From the NCBI GenBank assembly GCA_019510435.1, contig JAEKKJ010000033.1, forward strand, positions 1 through 50,110: a stretch of 50,110 nucleotides of DNA. Reading direction: 5' to 3'. Position numbers and translations under genes: made by a program. Below are positions 29,846-37,299 of this stretch, piece after piece. Source of the stretch: Caulobacterales bacterium. Lineage in GTDB: Bacteria; Pseudomonadota; Alphaproteobacteria; Caulobacterales; Caulobacteraceae. The notes beneath the pieces were generated by a model, which saw nothing but the letters and a program-made list of their open reading frames with translations, had not been told where the DNA came from and did not search any database. The first letter of the stretch is position 1; every line of letters starts with the position of its first letter.

Positions 29846-32800
29846 TGCTTCTGCCTGCGCTGGCGCCAGATTTCCTCGCTGCCCGCGCCTGTGACCACCG
29901 GATCGACCACGATCTCCTCGGCCTCCACCGGCGCCACCGCCAGCAGCACCGGCGGGCTGGTGAGGCGGGTGGCGGCGGAGACCTTGGCCTCGCCGGCCTC
30001 CTGCGAGGTCTCGGAGGAGGTCGAGTTCGAATCGCCGCCCAGCACCCCGTTGTTGGCGAGGGTGTCGCGGGCGGTCAGGACCCCGGAGCTCATCTCCGAG
30101 ACCACCGGATCGGCCGAGCCGCTGCCCGAGGCCACCGAGGCGGCCGAGCAGTTGCTGGTGCCCACATCGCAGCTGTTGAAGCTGTACTTGGCGCCGTCCG
30201 GCTTGCTGATCGGCTGGCCGTTGCTGTCGACCACCACGAAGCTCAGGGTTCCTCCGGCGGCCGCGCCGGTCACCACCTTGCCGTCCGCGCCGGCGAAGGC
30301 GCCCCAAAGCTGCATCACCTTGGGCGGATCGATCACCAGGGCAGTGGCCGACTTGCCGGTGAAGAACACGCCCACAGGCTGCACGCCCAGGGTCAGGGAG
30401 GTGTTCTGCTGGACCACCTTGCTCTCGGCGGAGACCTCGAGCTTGCCGGTGGCCACGAAGACGCGGTTGACCTCGTCCCCGGTGGGCGCGACCCCGGTCG
30501 GCTTGCCGGCCGCCGTGTCGATGTCGGCGAGGGCCGTACCCTGGATCAGGCTGATGAAGCGCTGGGAGCCCATCAGGATGTCCTGGGTCGCCGCCAGGTG
30601 CACCTCGTCGAAGGCGGCGATGTTGGAATAGGTCCCGCCCGTGAAGGTGGCCGCGCCCAGCGAGCCGGTCACCTGGATCGAGGTGGGCCGCCAGCTGGCG
30701 CTGGCAGCGTCGCCGATGCGTATGACGCCGCCGCCGGCCGCCCCGGGCGTCACCACGCCGGGCACGAGGGCGGTGTTGGCGGACCCGACCTCGAAGATGA
30801 CGTTGGGGGTTGATCCGGGCGTCACCGTGAGCGACTGCAAGGTCAGGTCGCCGCGCTGGCTGGAGGTGGTGGAGCCCGCGTAGATCTTCAGCGCCCCGCT
30901 GACGCGCAGCTGGCTGAAGTCGTTGGAATCGAGCGTCAGCATGCCGGCGGTGTCGCCCGCCGCGCCGCCGACGCGGATCGCGCCGTTGCGAGATTCGATC
31001 TGGGCGTTCGGCGCGGTGAAGATGCCGGTGAGGTCGAGGTCGCCGGCCGCCACGCGGGCGCTGCCGGCGGTGGTCGTCCCCAGCGTAGCCTTGCCCGCCA
31101 CATCGATGGTCAGGCCGCCCGAGGCGTTGACGCTCCCGAAGGACGCAGGCCCGGCGGAGCTGACATTGACCGACCCGCCGCTGATCGCGCCGAACGCGGC
31201 CGAACTGCCGGTCGCCACGGTTATGGTCGGGCCGGAAAGCGAGCCGACCTGCGCCGGGCCGCCGATGGTGAGGCCCAGGTTTCCGGTGGTCGTGATGCTG
31301 TTCACGGTCCCGGCGCCGCTCACGTTGATGGTGACGCCCGCCGCGGTGAGGTTCTTGAACGTGCCAGACCCGCTGACCGTCAGGATCAGGTTGCGGCCGG
31401 CGGCGAGATCGCTGGAGGCGGTGAAGTTCCCAAGCGAAGTGATTGAAAGATCTCGCGTCACCGAGGTGATCGACGAGCCGAGAGACAGGCTGGAGCCCTG
31501 GACGATCAGGTCGCGGCCGACCTTGAAACTGGTGGTGGTGACCCCGCCTGAGGTGGCCTTGAGGGTCAGGTCGTCGCTGGCGGACACCGCGCCGGCGGTG
31601 ACCGTGGTCCCGCTGAGCAGGATGGAGCCGGCGTCGGCCCGCACGTCGGCGACCTTCAGCGCGCCGCCGGCGCTGATCGAGACGTTGCGGGTGGCCGTCA
31701 GGTTGTTGGTCAGCGTCAGGTCGCCGCTGGTCGTGGCGAAGGTCAGGTCGCGCCCGGCGGTGATGGCGTCCAGCTTGACGGTGGGCGCCTTGAGGGTCGC
31801 GTCGCGGACGGCGATGATCTGGAACGTGCCCGGCAGGTCCTTGGCGACGTCGACGATGGCGTCCTGGCCGGCTTTCACGACGATGGCGGTCGCGCCGGTC
31901 ACCGAGCCCTTGCCCTGGCCCAGGCTGGCGTCGAGGTCGGTGGATTCCACGCGCACCACGCGCCCGTTGCCGGAGACGTCGGGTGAGCCGGCGAAATCGA
32001 AGCCGATGCCGTCGGGGCCGGTCCCCGTGAGGGTGGCCGACCCGAGCGAGGCCGTGCCGTGGGTGGCGATGACGTAGACGTCGTCGCCCGCGGAGGCTGA
32101 CCCCACGCTGGCGTCGCCGCCGGTGGCGATGGCGTAGATGTCGCCGGTGCTGGTGGCCGAGCCGATCTTCACGCTGCCGGCCCGGGCCAGCATGTGGGGC
32201 GCGGTGACGCTGCCGATGTCCAGCGAGCCGCCGCGCAGGTCCGCCGTGCCGCCGGCGACCACGCTGTCGATCTTCGCGGTGTTGAGCTGGAGGGTGACGT
32301 CCTGCGTCGCCTTCAGGGTGATCGCCCCGGACACGTCGGACGTGCCGTCGCCCAGGGTGATGCTGTGCCCGGCGGTGACCGAAAGGCTCTTGGGCGCGGA
32401 GATCGCATCGATCATCACGTCGTTCGTGCCGGTGATCACGCCGGCCCCGCCGACGCCGACGCCGGCCAGCAGCACGTCTCCCTGGCTCGCATTGGCCGAG
32501 AGGCCGCCGGACGCGATCAGGCTGTTGGCCCGCACGCTCGGTCCGCCGACGCTGAGGTCATGGCCGGAGACGATGCGGCCCAGCTCGATGCCGGCGGTCG
32601 CCGTGATCTTGGTGTCGCGTCCGACCGAGATGGTGGAGATGGCGTCCGGGTTGAACAGGCTGGCCAGCAGCTTGCTGGAGACGTCCACCGACTGCAGCGG
32701 CGCGCCCGGGCCGCCGTTGAAGCCGTTTCCGTTGCCGTTGCCGTTCCCGTTGCCGTTCCCGTTGCCGTTCCCAAAGCCGTTGTCGCAGCTGCTGGTGCGT

Positions 32801-33933
32801 GAGCAGTCGGCGTCGGCCTTGTCCTGGTCCTGCTGCAGGGTTGTGGGATCCTGCATCGCCTCGAACGGGCGGGGCCAGGGGTGGGCGATGATCTGGCCCA
32901 CGTTCTTGACGGTGAAGTCGCGCGAGGCGGTCGCGGCCTTCAGATAGACGTCGGTCGGCGAGGCGCCCGGGAGGCTGGGTCCGGCCTGGCGGCCCACGAT
33001 CCCGCCGCCGCCCGACAGCACGATGTCGCCGCCATCGGCGTTGGCCGCCTGGGCGGTTGTGATCCCCTCGAGGTTGATCACCGCGCTGCCGAGGGTCGAG
33101 CGGCTCACCGCGGCCACGAAGATGGAGTTGGCCTTGGTGTCGGCCGCCAGGTCGGCCGCGACCGGAGCGTCGGTGCCCGCGTTGGCGCTGGGGACGATGA
33201 AGTCCACCAGGTCGAAGTCGCCGCCCGCGCCCGGCGCCAGGCGGATCGAGTAGGTCTTGGCCGCGCCGTACAGCACGCTGCCGCCGTCCGAGGCGGTGAT
33301 GGTGGCGTTGTAGCGGGTGACGACGCTGGGCCCGGTGAAGGCGGCCAGGCCGCCGTGGGCGTTGATCTTCGCGCCCGACAGCACCATCGCCCGGGAGCCG
33401 GGCAGGTTGTCATCCCCGCTGAACGAGAACAGGGTGTTGTTGGGGTCGAGGAACTTGTCCGAGTCCGGCGCGCCGATCGCCACCAAGAGGCCGCCGGCGT
33501 CGAAGGTCGCCGTCTTGCCGAAGATGATGTTGCTCTGGGAGACGAACCAGATGTTGCCGCCGAACTCGGAGCCGACCTTGCCGACGATCGAGCCCTCGAT
33601 CTTGGTGTCGCCGAGCCCCACGATCCGGTTCAGGACGATCCAGTTCCGGTTCGCGAAGTTGTAGGTGACGGACTCGTCCGGCTTGATATTGAAGGTGGTC
33701 CACGCGATCACCGTCCGCGGGGCCTTCAGGTTGACCGTGGTGTCGGGGCCCAGGGTGATGGTCGGCACGCCGCCGCCGGCGTTGACGACGGGCACGCCGC
33801 CTTCCGGCACCGCCAGCGCCACCCCGGGAACCATCGAGCCCAGGCCGCACAGGACGCCGCAGAGGGCGGTGCGCGCCAGCAGCCAGCGACGGTCGCTGGC
33901 CAGGGTCGCGGACGGGCGGGATGGCTCGGACAT
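29842..33933 (-). CDS. filamentous-haemagglutinin-type TpsA exoprotein
   Basis: About 1363 residues. ATG 33933 has GGGGGAG four bases upstream; ATG 33954, which overlaps the tpsB stop, is the alternative. A signal peptide ends near ALA. The TPS secretion domain follows (VNLKAPRTVIAWTTFNIKPD; FANRNWIVLNRIVGLGDTKI; QSNIIFGKTATFDAGGLLVA), though the usual NPNG motif is altered. The rest is a parallel beta-helix of Ala/Gly/Ser/Val repeats (GRDLTFATTSGDLTLTNNLT type). A (Gly-Asn)8 stretch interrupts it near residue 395. The C-terminus is short and ends VVTGAGSEEIWRQRRQKQ. Partner TpsB lies directly upstream; the CHAT protease downstream is coupled. Confidence 0.85.
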   Translation of the reverse strand: MSEPSRPSATLASDRRWLLARTALCGVLCGLGSMVPGVALAVPEGGVPVVNAGGGVPTITLGPDTTVNLKAPRTVIAWTTFNIKPDESVTYNFANRNWIVLNRIVGLGDTKIEGSIVGKVGSEFGGNIWFVSQSNIIFGKTATFDAGGLLVAIGAPDSDKFLDPNNTLFSFSGDDNLPGSRAMVLSGAKINAHGGLAAFTGPSVVTRYNATITASDGGSVLYGAAKTYSIRLAPGAGGDFDLVDFIVPSANAGTDAPVAADLAADTKANSIFVAAVSRSTLGSAVINLEGITTAQAANADGGDIVLSGGGGIVGRQAGPSLPGASPTDVYLKAATASRDFTVKNVGQIIAHPWPRPFEAMQDPTTLQQDQDKADADCSRTSSCDNGFGNGNGNGNGNGNGNGNGFNGGPGAPLQSVDVSSKLLASLFNPDAISTISVGRDTKITATAGIELGRIVSGHDLSVGGPSVRANSLIASGGLSANASQGDVLLAGVGVGGAGVITGTNDVMIDAISAPKSLSVTAGHSITLGDGTSDVSGAITLKATQDVTLQLNTAKIDSVVAGGTADLRGGSLDIGSVTAPHMLARAGSVKIGSATSTGDIYAIATGGDASVGSASAGDDVYVIATHGTASLGSATLTGTGPDGIGFDFAGSPDVSGNGRVVRVESTDLDASLGQGKGSVTGATAIVVKAGQDAIVDVAKDLPGTFQIIAVRDATLKAPTVKLDAITAGRDLTFATTSGDLTLTNNLTATRNVSISAGGALKVADVRADAGSILLSGTTVTAGAVSASDDLTLKATSGGVTTTSFKVGRDLIVQGSSLSLGSSITSVTRDLSITSLGNFTASSDLAAGRNLILTVSGSGTFKNLTAAGVTINVSGAGTVNSITTTGNLGLTIGGPAQVGSLSGPTITVATGSSAAFGAISGGSVNVSSAGPASFGSVNASGGLTIDVAGKATLGTTTAGSARVAAGDLDLTGIFTAPNAQIESRNGAIRVGGAAGDTAGMLTLDSNDFSQLRVSGALKIYAGSTTSSQRGDLTLQSLTVTPGSTPNVIFEVGSANTALVPGVVTPGAAGGGVIRIGDAASASWRPTSIQVTGSLGAATFTGGTYSNIAAFDEVHLAATQDILMGSQRFISLIQGTALADIDTAAGKPTGVAPTGDEVNRVFVATGKLEVSAESKVVQQNTSLTLGVQPVGVFFTGKSATALVIDPPKVMQLWGAFAGADGKVVTGAAAGGTLSFVVVDSNGQPISKPDGAKYSFNSCDVGTSNCSAASVASGSGSADPVVSEMSSGVLTARDTLANNGVLGGDSNSTSSETSQEAGEAKVSAATRLTSPPVLLAVAPVEAEEIVVDPVVTGAGSEEIWRQRRQKQ
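32725..32772 (-). repeat. hexanucleotide repeat encoding (Gly-Asn)8
   Basis: Eight 6-base units (GGCAAC/GGGAAC on the coding strand) encode sixteen residues in the tpsA-like gene. Copy number may vary by slippage, changing the protein by whole Gly-Asn pairs without a frameshift. Confidence 0.9.
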
Positions 33934-33950
33934 CGTACTCCCCCGGCTCA

Positions 33951-35714
33951 TCATAGCAGGCTTGCCGTGAGCTGGATCAGAACTCGATCGCCGGGACGCT
34001 TGAGGCCGGAGCCGAGCGAATCCAGCGGGTGGGCGTAGGTCACTTCAAGGTTGGCGCGGTTGAAGACCCGGAAGATCACGCCCGCGCCGATGGACGTCAG
34101 ATGGCTGTGTCTGGCCAGCCCGGTGGCCCCCGCGTTGTTGTTGGCCACGTAGCCGGCATCGAAGAAGGCATACGGCGCGGCCTGCACCTTCGGATGCAGC
34201 TGCAGCGGGCCGTAGCGGAGTTCGGCCGAGGCGGCCGCGCCCTTGTCGCCCAGCAGCGCGGCCGGGTCGTAGCCGCGTCCGACCGTCAGCCCGCCCAGCG
34301 AGATCTGCTCGTAGGGCAGCAGCGAGTCGCTCGAGTACTGCGCCTGGGCCCGCACCATGCCGATCAGCCGTCCGGTGAAGGCCACGTCGAGCCCGCCCTG
34401 GGCCTTGACCACCCAGGCCTCGGGCTCGGCGAACTTGCGGGTGAGGTCGCCGTCGCCCGCCTGGCTGCCACCGAACCAGGACACGCCCTTGCGCAGCGCC
34501 AGCGAGCCGCTGGTCAGCACCGGCCGCTCGCCCAGCTCGGTGCGGTAGTCGCCCTCGGCGCGGGCGTAGAAGATGCGCAGCTTGTCGTGGCTGAGCGGAT
34601 TGGTCGCGGACCCCGAGACGTCGGTCTTCTGGTCGATGACGTCCAGGCCGCCGACCAGGTTGAGGTTGCGGTTGCGCGAGCGGATCAGCGGATAGGCCGC
34701 CTCGGCCGTGCCGACGATGGAATCGCTCTTCAGGCCCAGGGGCTTCAGCACGTCGCCGGGCCGGCTCTGGCCGTAGGTGATCGACCCGCGGCCCACCAGG
34801 CCCTCGCCGCCGAACCGCGCCGTCTCGGCCAACTGGACCAGCCACTGCTCGTTGGAGTCCAGCGTGTGGAAGGCGGTGAGCGAGGTGCTTTCGCCGAACT
34901 GGGTGTAGCCCGTGAAGTCACCCCGGATCAGGCCGCCCCAGCGGCCGACGGCCTTGGAGCCGCTGTTCTGGGCGTTGACGAAGACGTCCGGCCCCTCGCG
35001 CGCCACCGTCAGGTCGATGTCGACCGCCCCGCGCTCCGGGCTGGTGGACGGGCGGACCGCCGCGCGCACCCGCACGCCCGGCACGTCCGAGGCCAGCAGC
35101 AGGTAGCGCTGGGCCTTGCCCATGTCGAAGGGCTTCATGCCCCGCAGCTTCTCGGCGAAGCGCTCGATCGCCGCCTGGGCGGCGCCGGCGTCGCCCCGCA
35201 CCCGGACGTTGACCACGTGGGCCTCGATCACCTCGAGGACCAGCGACCCGCCGCTGATGCGCTGCTCCGGGATCTCGACCCGGGCCAGGACGCCGTCGTC
35301 GAAGATGATGCGGGCGGCGTTGTCGCGGATCTGGCAGATCACCGACACCGGCTCGGGCTTGCCCAGGAGGTCCGCGTAGGCGGCCCGCAACTGGTCAGCG
35401 CTGACGGCGGTCGCGCCGCGGAAGGTGACCGACGAGAGCGTCACCTGGACCTGGGAATTCTCCAGTGGGCAGGGGCCGGGGGGCTCCGGGGTGAACGCGC
35501 CGCCGCCACGCCTGGGCGGAGCCTGTTTCACGCGGCTGTTGGGGTTGAGCTCGGCGGCGCTGGTTCCGGGTGCGACGCCCGAGCCGTTGGGCGGAGGAGC
35601 CGCGGCCTGGGCCCAAGACACCGCCGGTGGCGTCAAGGCCGTCGCCGCCAAGGCAATCAGGCATGCGCGCGACCCCCGGCCGACGCTACGCGCCCTCTTA
35701 CCACCCCCACCCAT
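33951..35714 (-). CDS. TpsB outer-membrane transporter (ShlB/FhaC/HecB family)
   Basis: 587 residues from ATG 35714 with GGGGGTG upstream; a GTG at 35741 is in frame. TpsB proteins carry TpsA exoproteins across the outer membrane. Seen: signal peptide (ending SWAQ, about 36 residues), a Pro-rich linker, POTRA domains (about 75-240; VTLSSVTFRGATAVSADQLR and RISGGSLVLEVIEAHVVNVR), and a 16-strand-type barrel with the loop-6 motif SLGGLTVGRGYDPAALLGDK (R-G-Y, as in FhaC and Omp85 proteins). It ends LIQLTASLL, without the usual terminal Phe. First gene of the leftward operon; its TGA overlaps the next gene's upstream ATG. Confidence 0.92.
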   Translation of the reverse strand: MGGGGKRARSVGRGSRACLIALAATALTPPAVSWAQAAAPPPNGSGVAPGTSAAELNPNSRVKQAPPRRGGGAFTPEPPGPCPLENSQVQVTLSSVTFRGATAVSADQLRAAYADLLGKPEPVSVICQIRDNAARIIFDDGVLARVEIPEQRISGGSLVLEVIEAHVVNVRVRGDAGAAQAAIERFAEKLRGMKPFDMGKAQRYLLLASDVPGVRVRAAVRPSTSPERGAVDIDLTVAREGPDVFVNAQNSGSKAVGRWGGLIRGDFTGYTQFGESTSLTAFHTLDSNEQWLVQLAETARFGGEGLVGRGSITYGQSRPGDVLKPLGLKSDSIVGTAEAAYPLIRSRNRNLNLVGGLDVIDQKTDVSGSATNPLSHDKLRIFYARAEGDYRTELGERPVLTSGSLALRKGVSWFGGSQAGDGDLTRKFAEPEAWVVKAQGGLDVAFTGRLIGMVRAQAQYSSDSLLPYEQISLGGLTVGRGYDPAALLGDKGAAASAELRYGPLQLHPKVQAAPYAFFDAGYVANNNAGATGLARHSHLTSIGAGVIFRVFNRANLEVTYAHPLDSLGSGLKRPGDRVLIQLTASLL

Positions 35715-35729
35715 AACGCACCCCCAAAA

Positions 35730-35745
35730 CGCCGTCCCCACGGCG
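35730..35745 (-). promoter_or_regulatory. leader hairpin before tpsB
   Basis: On the minus strand CGCCGT-GGGG-ACGGCG is followed by TTTT and the GGGGGTG Shine-Dalgarno sequence, 16 bases before ATG 35714. A short stem with T-run in the leader could attenuate transcription or control access to the ribosome site. Confidence 0.3.
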
Positions 35746-35828
35746 CCGACTTACCCGTCGTATATCATGTTGTTAAACCCCGCAGGCAGGCAAGCGCCAC
35801 CGCTGATTGGGGCGAGGCGGAGGAATTT

Positions 35829-35872
35829 CCTTCGCGAGAGCCGCATTCAGGCTACCGAAGGCGCCGCGGCGC
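35829..35872 (+). promoter_or_regulatory. structured leader of the multihaem operon
   Basis: The 193-base divergent gap (35715-35907) must carry promoters for both operons. On the plus side CCTTCG (35829-35834) pairs with CGAAGG (35856-35861) and AGCC (35839-35842) with GGCT (35850-35853), forming a two-step hairpin, followed by the palindrome GCGCCGCGGCGC (35861-35872). A TATATC at 35760-35765 may be a -10 element. Confidence 0.3.
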
Positions 35873-35907
35873 AGCTAAGAGTCGCAGGGGTGCGCCGGGG
35901 AGGGACG

Positions 35908-37299
35908 ATGGGGGCATCACGACCATCGCGACGTGGTGACGTGCTGAGGGTCGCGTTGGCCATGGCCGTCTGGCTTTTCGGGCTCGTGGCCGCCGGCGTC
36001 GCCGTGGCCGCGACCGAATCGCCTGGGCTGCGCGGACTGCACGAGGGCGTGGCCTCGTGCAGCGGGTCCACGTGCCACAGCCGCCAGGTCGATACGACCG
36101 GCAACGTCCGTCAGAACGAGATCATCACCTGGAAGGACCCCGGCCGCGCCGGGGCCCACAGCCGCGCCTGGCGGGCGCTGAGCGACTCGCGGGGCCAGGC
36201 GATCCTGCGCAAGCTGGGCGGAGCGCCGGCGGACACCATCCGCACCAAGTGCGCCGGCTGCCACGCCGACCCGGGCCCGGCCGACCCCAAGGGCCAGTAC
36301 AACGTCGCCGATGGCGTCGGCTGCGAGGCCTGCCACGGCGGCTCCAGCGACTGGCTCGCCAGCCACCGCGCGGTGGAGGGCACCCACGCCAACAACCTCA
36401 GCCGCGGCATGCGCCCGCTGGACAGCCCCAAGGCGCGCGCCGAGGTCTGCCTCGACTGCCACTTCGGCAGCGCCCGGCCGGCGCAATTCGTGAGCCACGA
36501 CATCATGGCCGCGGGCCATCCGCGCGTCTCGTTCGAGCTCGACCTGTTCTCCAGCCTGGTCCAGCACTGGACCGTGGACCATGACTACGTCGTGGAGCGC
36601 CACAAGCGCTACGCCGGCGGCGTCACCACCTGGGCGGTGGGTCAGGCGCTCGCGGTGGATCGCGCCCTGTCGCTGTTCGCCCAGCCCGGCCGCGGCCAGG
36701 GCGTGTTCCCGGAGTTCTACTTCTTCGACTGCCAGAGCTGCCACCGGCAGATCTCCGACGACCGGGCGTTCCGCCCGGCGTGGGAGGCCAATCCGGGCCG
36801 GCCGATCCCGTCCGGGCAGCCGCCGTTCAATGACGAGAACATGATCATGCTGGCCGCCGCCGCGAAGGTGGCGGCGCCGGACCTCGCCGCCCGCTTCGAC
36901 GCGGACTCGTCGGCCTTCCACACTGCGCTGGCGCGTGACCGGGCCGCCGCGCCGGCCGCCGCCCAGAAGCTCGCGGCCACGGCCCGCGCCCTGGCCGAGC
37001 GGTTCGACAGCCGCCCGCTCACCAAGGCCCAGAAGCTGGCCATGCTGGACGCCGTGCTCGGCGCCGACGTCGCCCGGCGGCTCACCGACTACGAGGGCAG
37101 CGCCCAGGCGGTGATGGCGGTGGACACCCTGCTGAACGGCCTGGTCAGCGGCGGCGACGTGGACCGTGGCGCGGCCGCGCGCATGCGCCCGGCGCTGGAC
37201 GAGGCCTACGCCCGGGTCCGCGATCCGAACACCTATCGTCCCGCCGAGTTCAGGGACGCGCTCGGCAAGGTGGCGCAAGCCGCGAGGTCGTTGAAATGA
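35908..37299 (+). CDS. exported pentahaem c-type cytochrome with a CX4CH site
   Basis: 463 residues. The N-terminus has a signal peptide or anchor (about 13-35, ending AVAA). Five haem-c motifs: the first is C51-SGST-C56-H57, a CX4CH site, then CAGCH, CEACH, CLDCH and CQSCH. The surrounding text (HEGVASCSGSTCHSRQ; GVGCEACHGGSSDWLASH; ICLDCH-type with GHPRVSFELDLFS) matches a multihaem cytochrome family related to cytochrome c554; I cannot give a substrate. The C-terminal 120 residues are helical without haem. ATG 35908 follows GGGGAGGGACG; the frame is open from 35425 only as a shadow of tpsB. Its stop overlaps the next start by four bases (ATGA). Confidence 0.88.
   Translation: MGASRPSRRGDVLRVALAMAVWLFGLVAAGVAVAATESPGLRGLHEGVASCSGSTCHSRQVDTTGNVRQNEIITWKDPGRAGAHSRAWRALSDSRGQAILRKLGGAPADTIRTKCAGCHADPGPADPKGQYNVADGVGCEACHGGSSDWLASHRAVEGTHANNLSRGMRPLDSPKARAEVCLDCHFGSARPAQFVSHDIMAAGHPRVSFELDLFSSLVQHWTVDHDYVVERHKRYAGGVTTWAVGQALAVDRALSLFAQPGRGQGVFPEFYFFDCQSCHRQISDDRAFRPAWEANPGRPIPSGQPPFNDENMIMLAAAAKVAAPDLAARFDADSSAFHTALARDRAAAPAAAQKLAATARALAERFDSRPLTKAQKLAMLDAVLGADVARRLTDYEGSAQAVMAVDTLLNGLVSGGDVDRGAAARMRPALDEAYARVRDPNTYRPAEFRDALGKVAQAARSLK

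Noticed and set aside
29846..30307. Longer N-terminus for the CHAT protein
   Set aside because: This part is an out-of-frame shadow of the TpsA gene end; ATG 29845 gives a signal peptide and an ATGA overlap.
26675..30631. Rightward open frame of 1318 codons opposite the CHAT gene
   Set aside because: Repetitive Gly/Val/Asp/Arg shadow of the CHAT and TpsA genes, whose motifs are clear.
32725..32772. Phase-variable switch in the tpsA-like gene
   Set aside because: The repeat unit is six bases, so slippage changes the residue count but cannot shift the frame.
29842..33933. CRISPR-like or tandem DNA repeat array in the tpsA-like gene
   Set aside because: Similar phrases are protein-level beta-helix repeats of irregular length; there are no fixed repeats with unique spacers.
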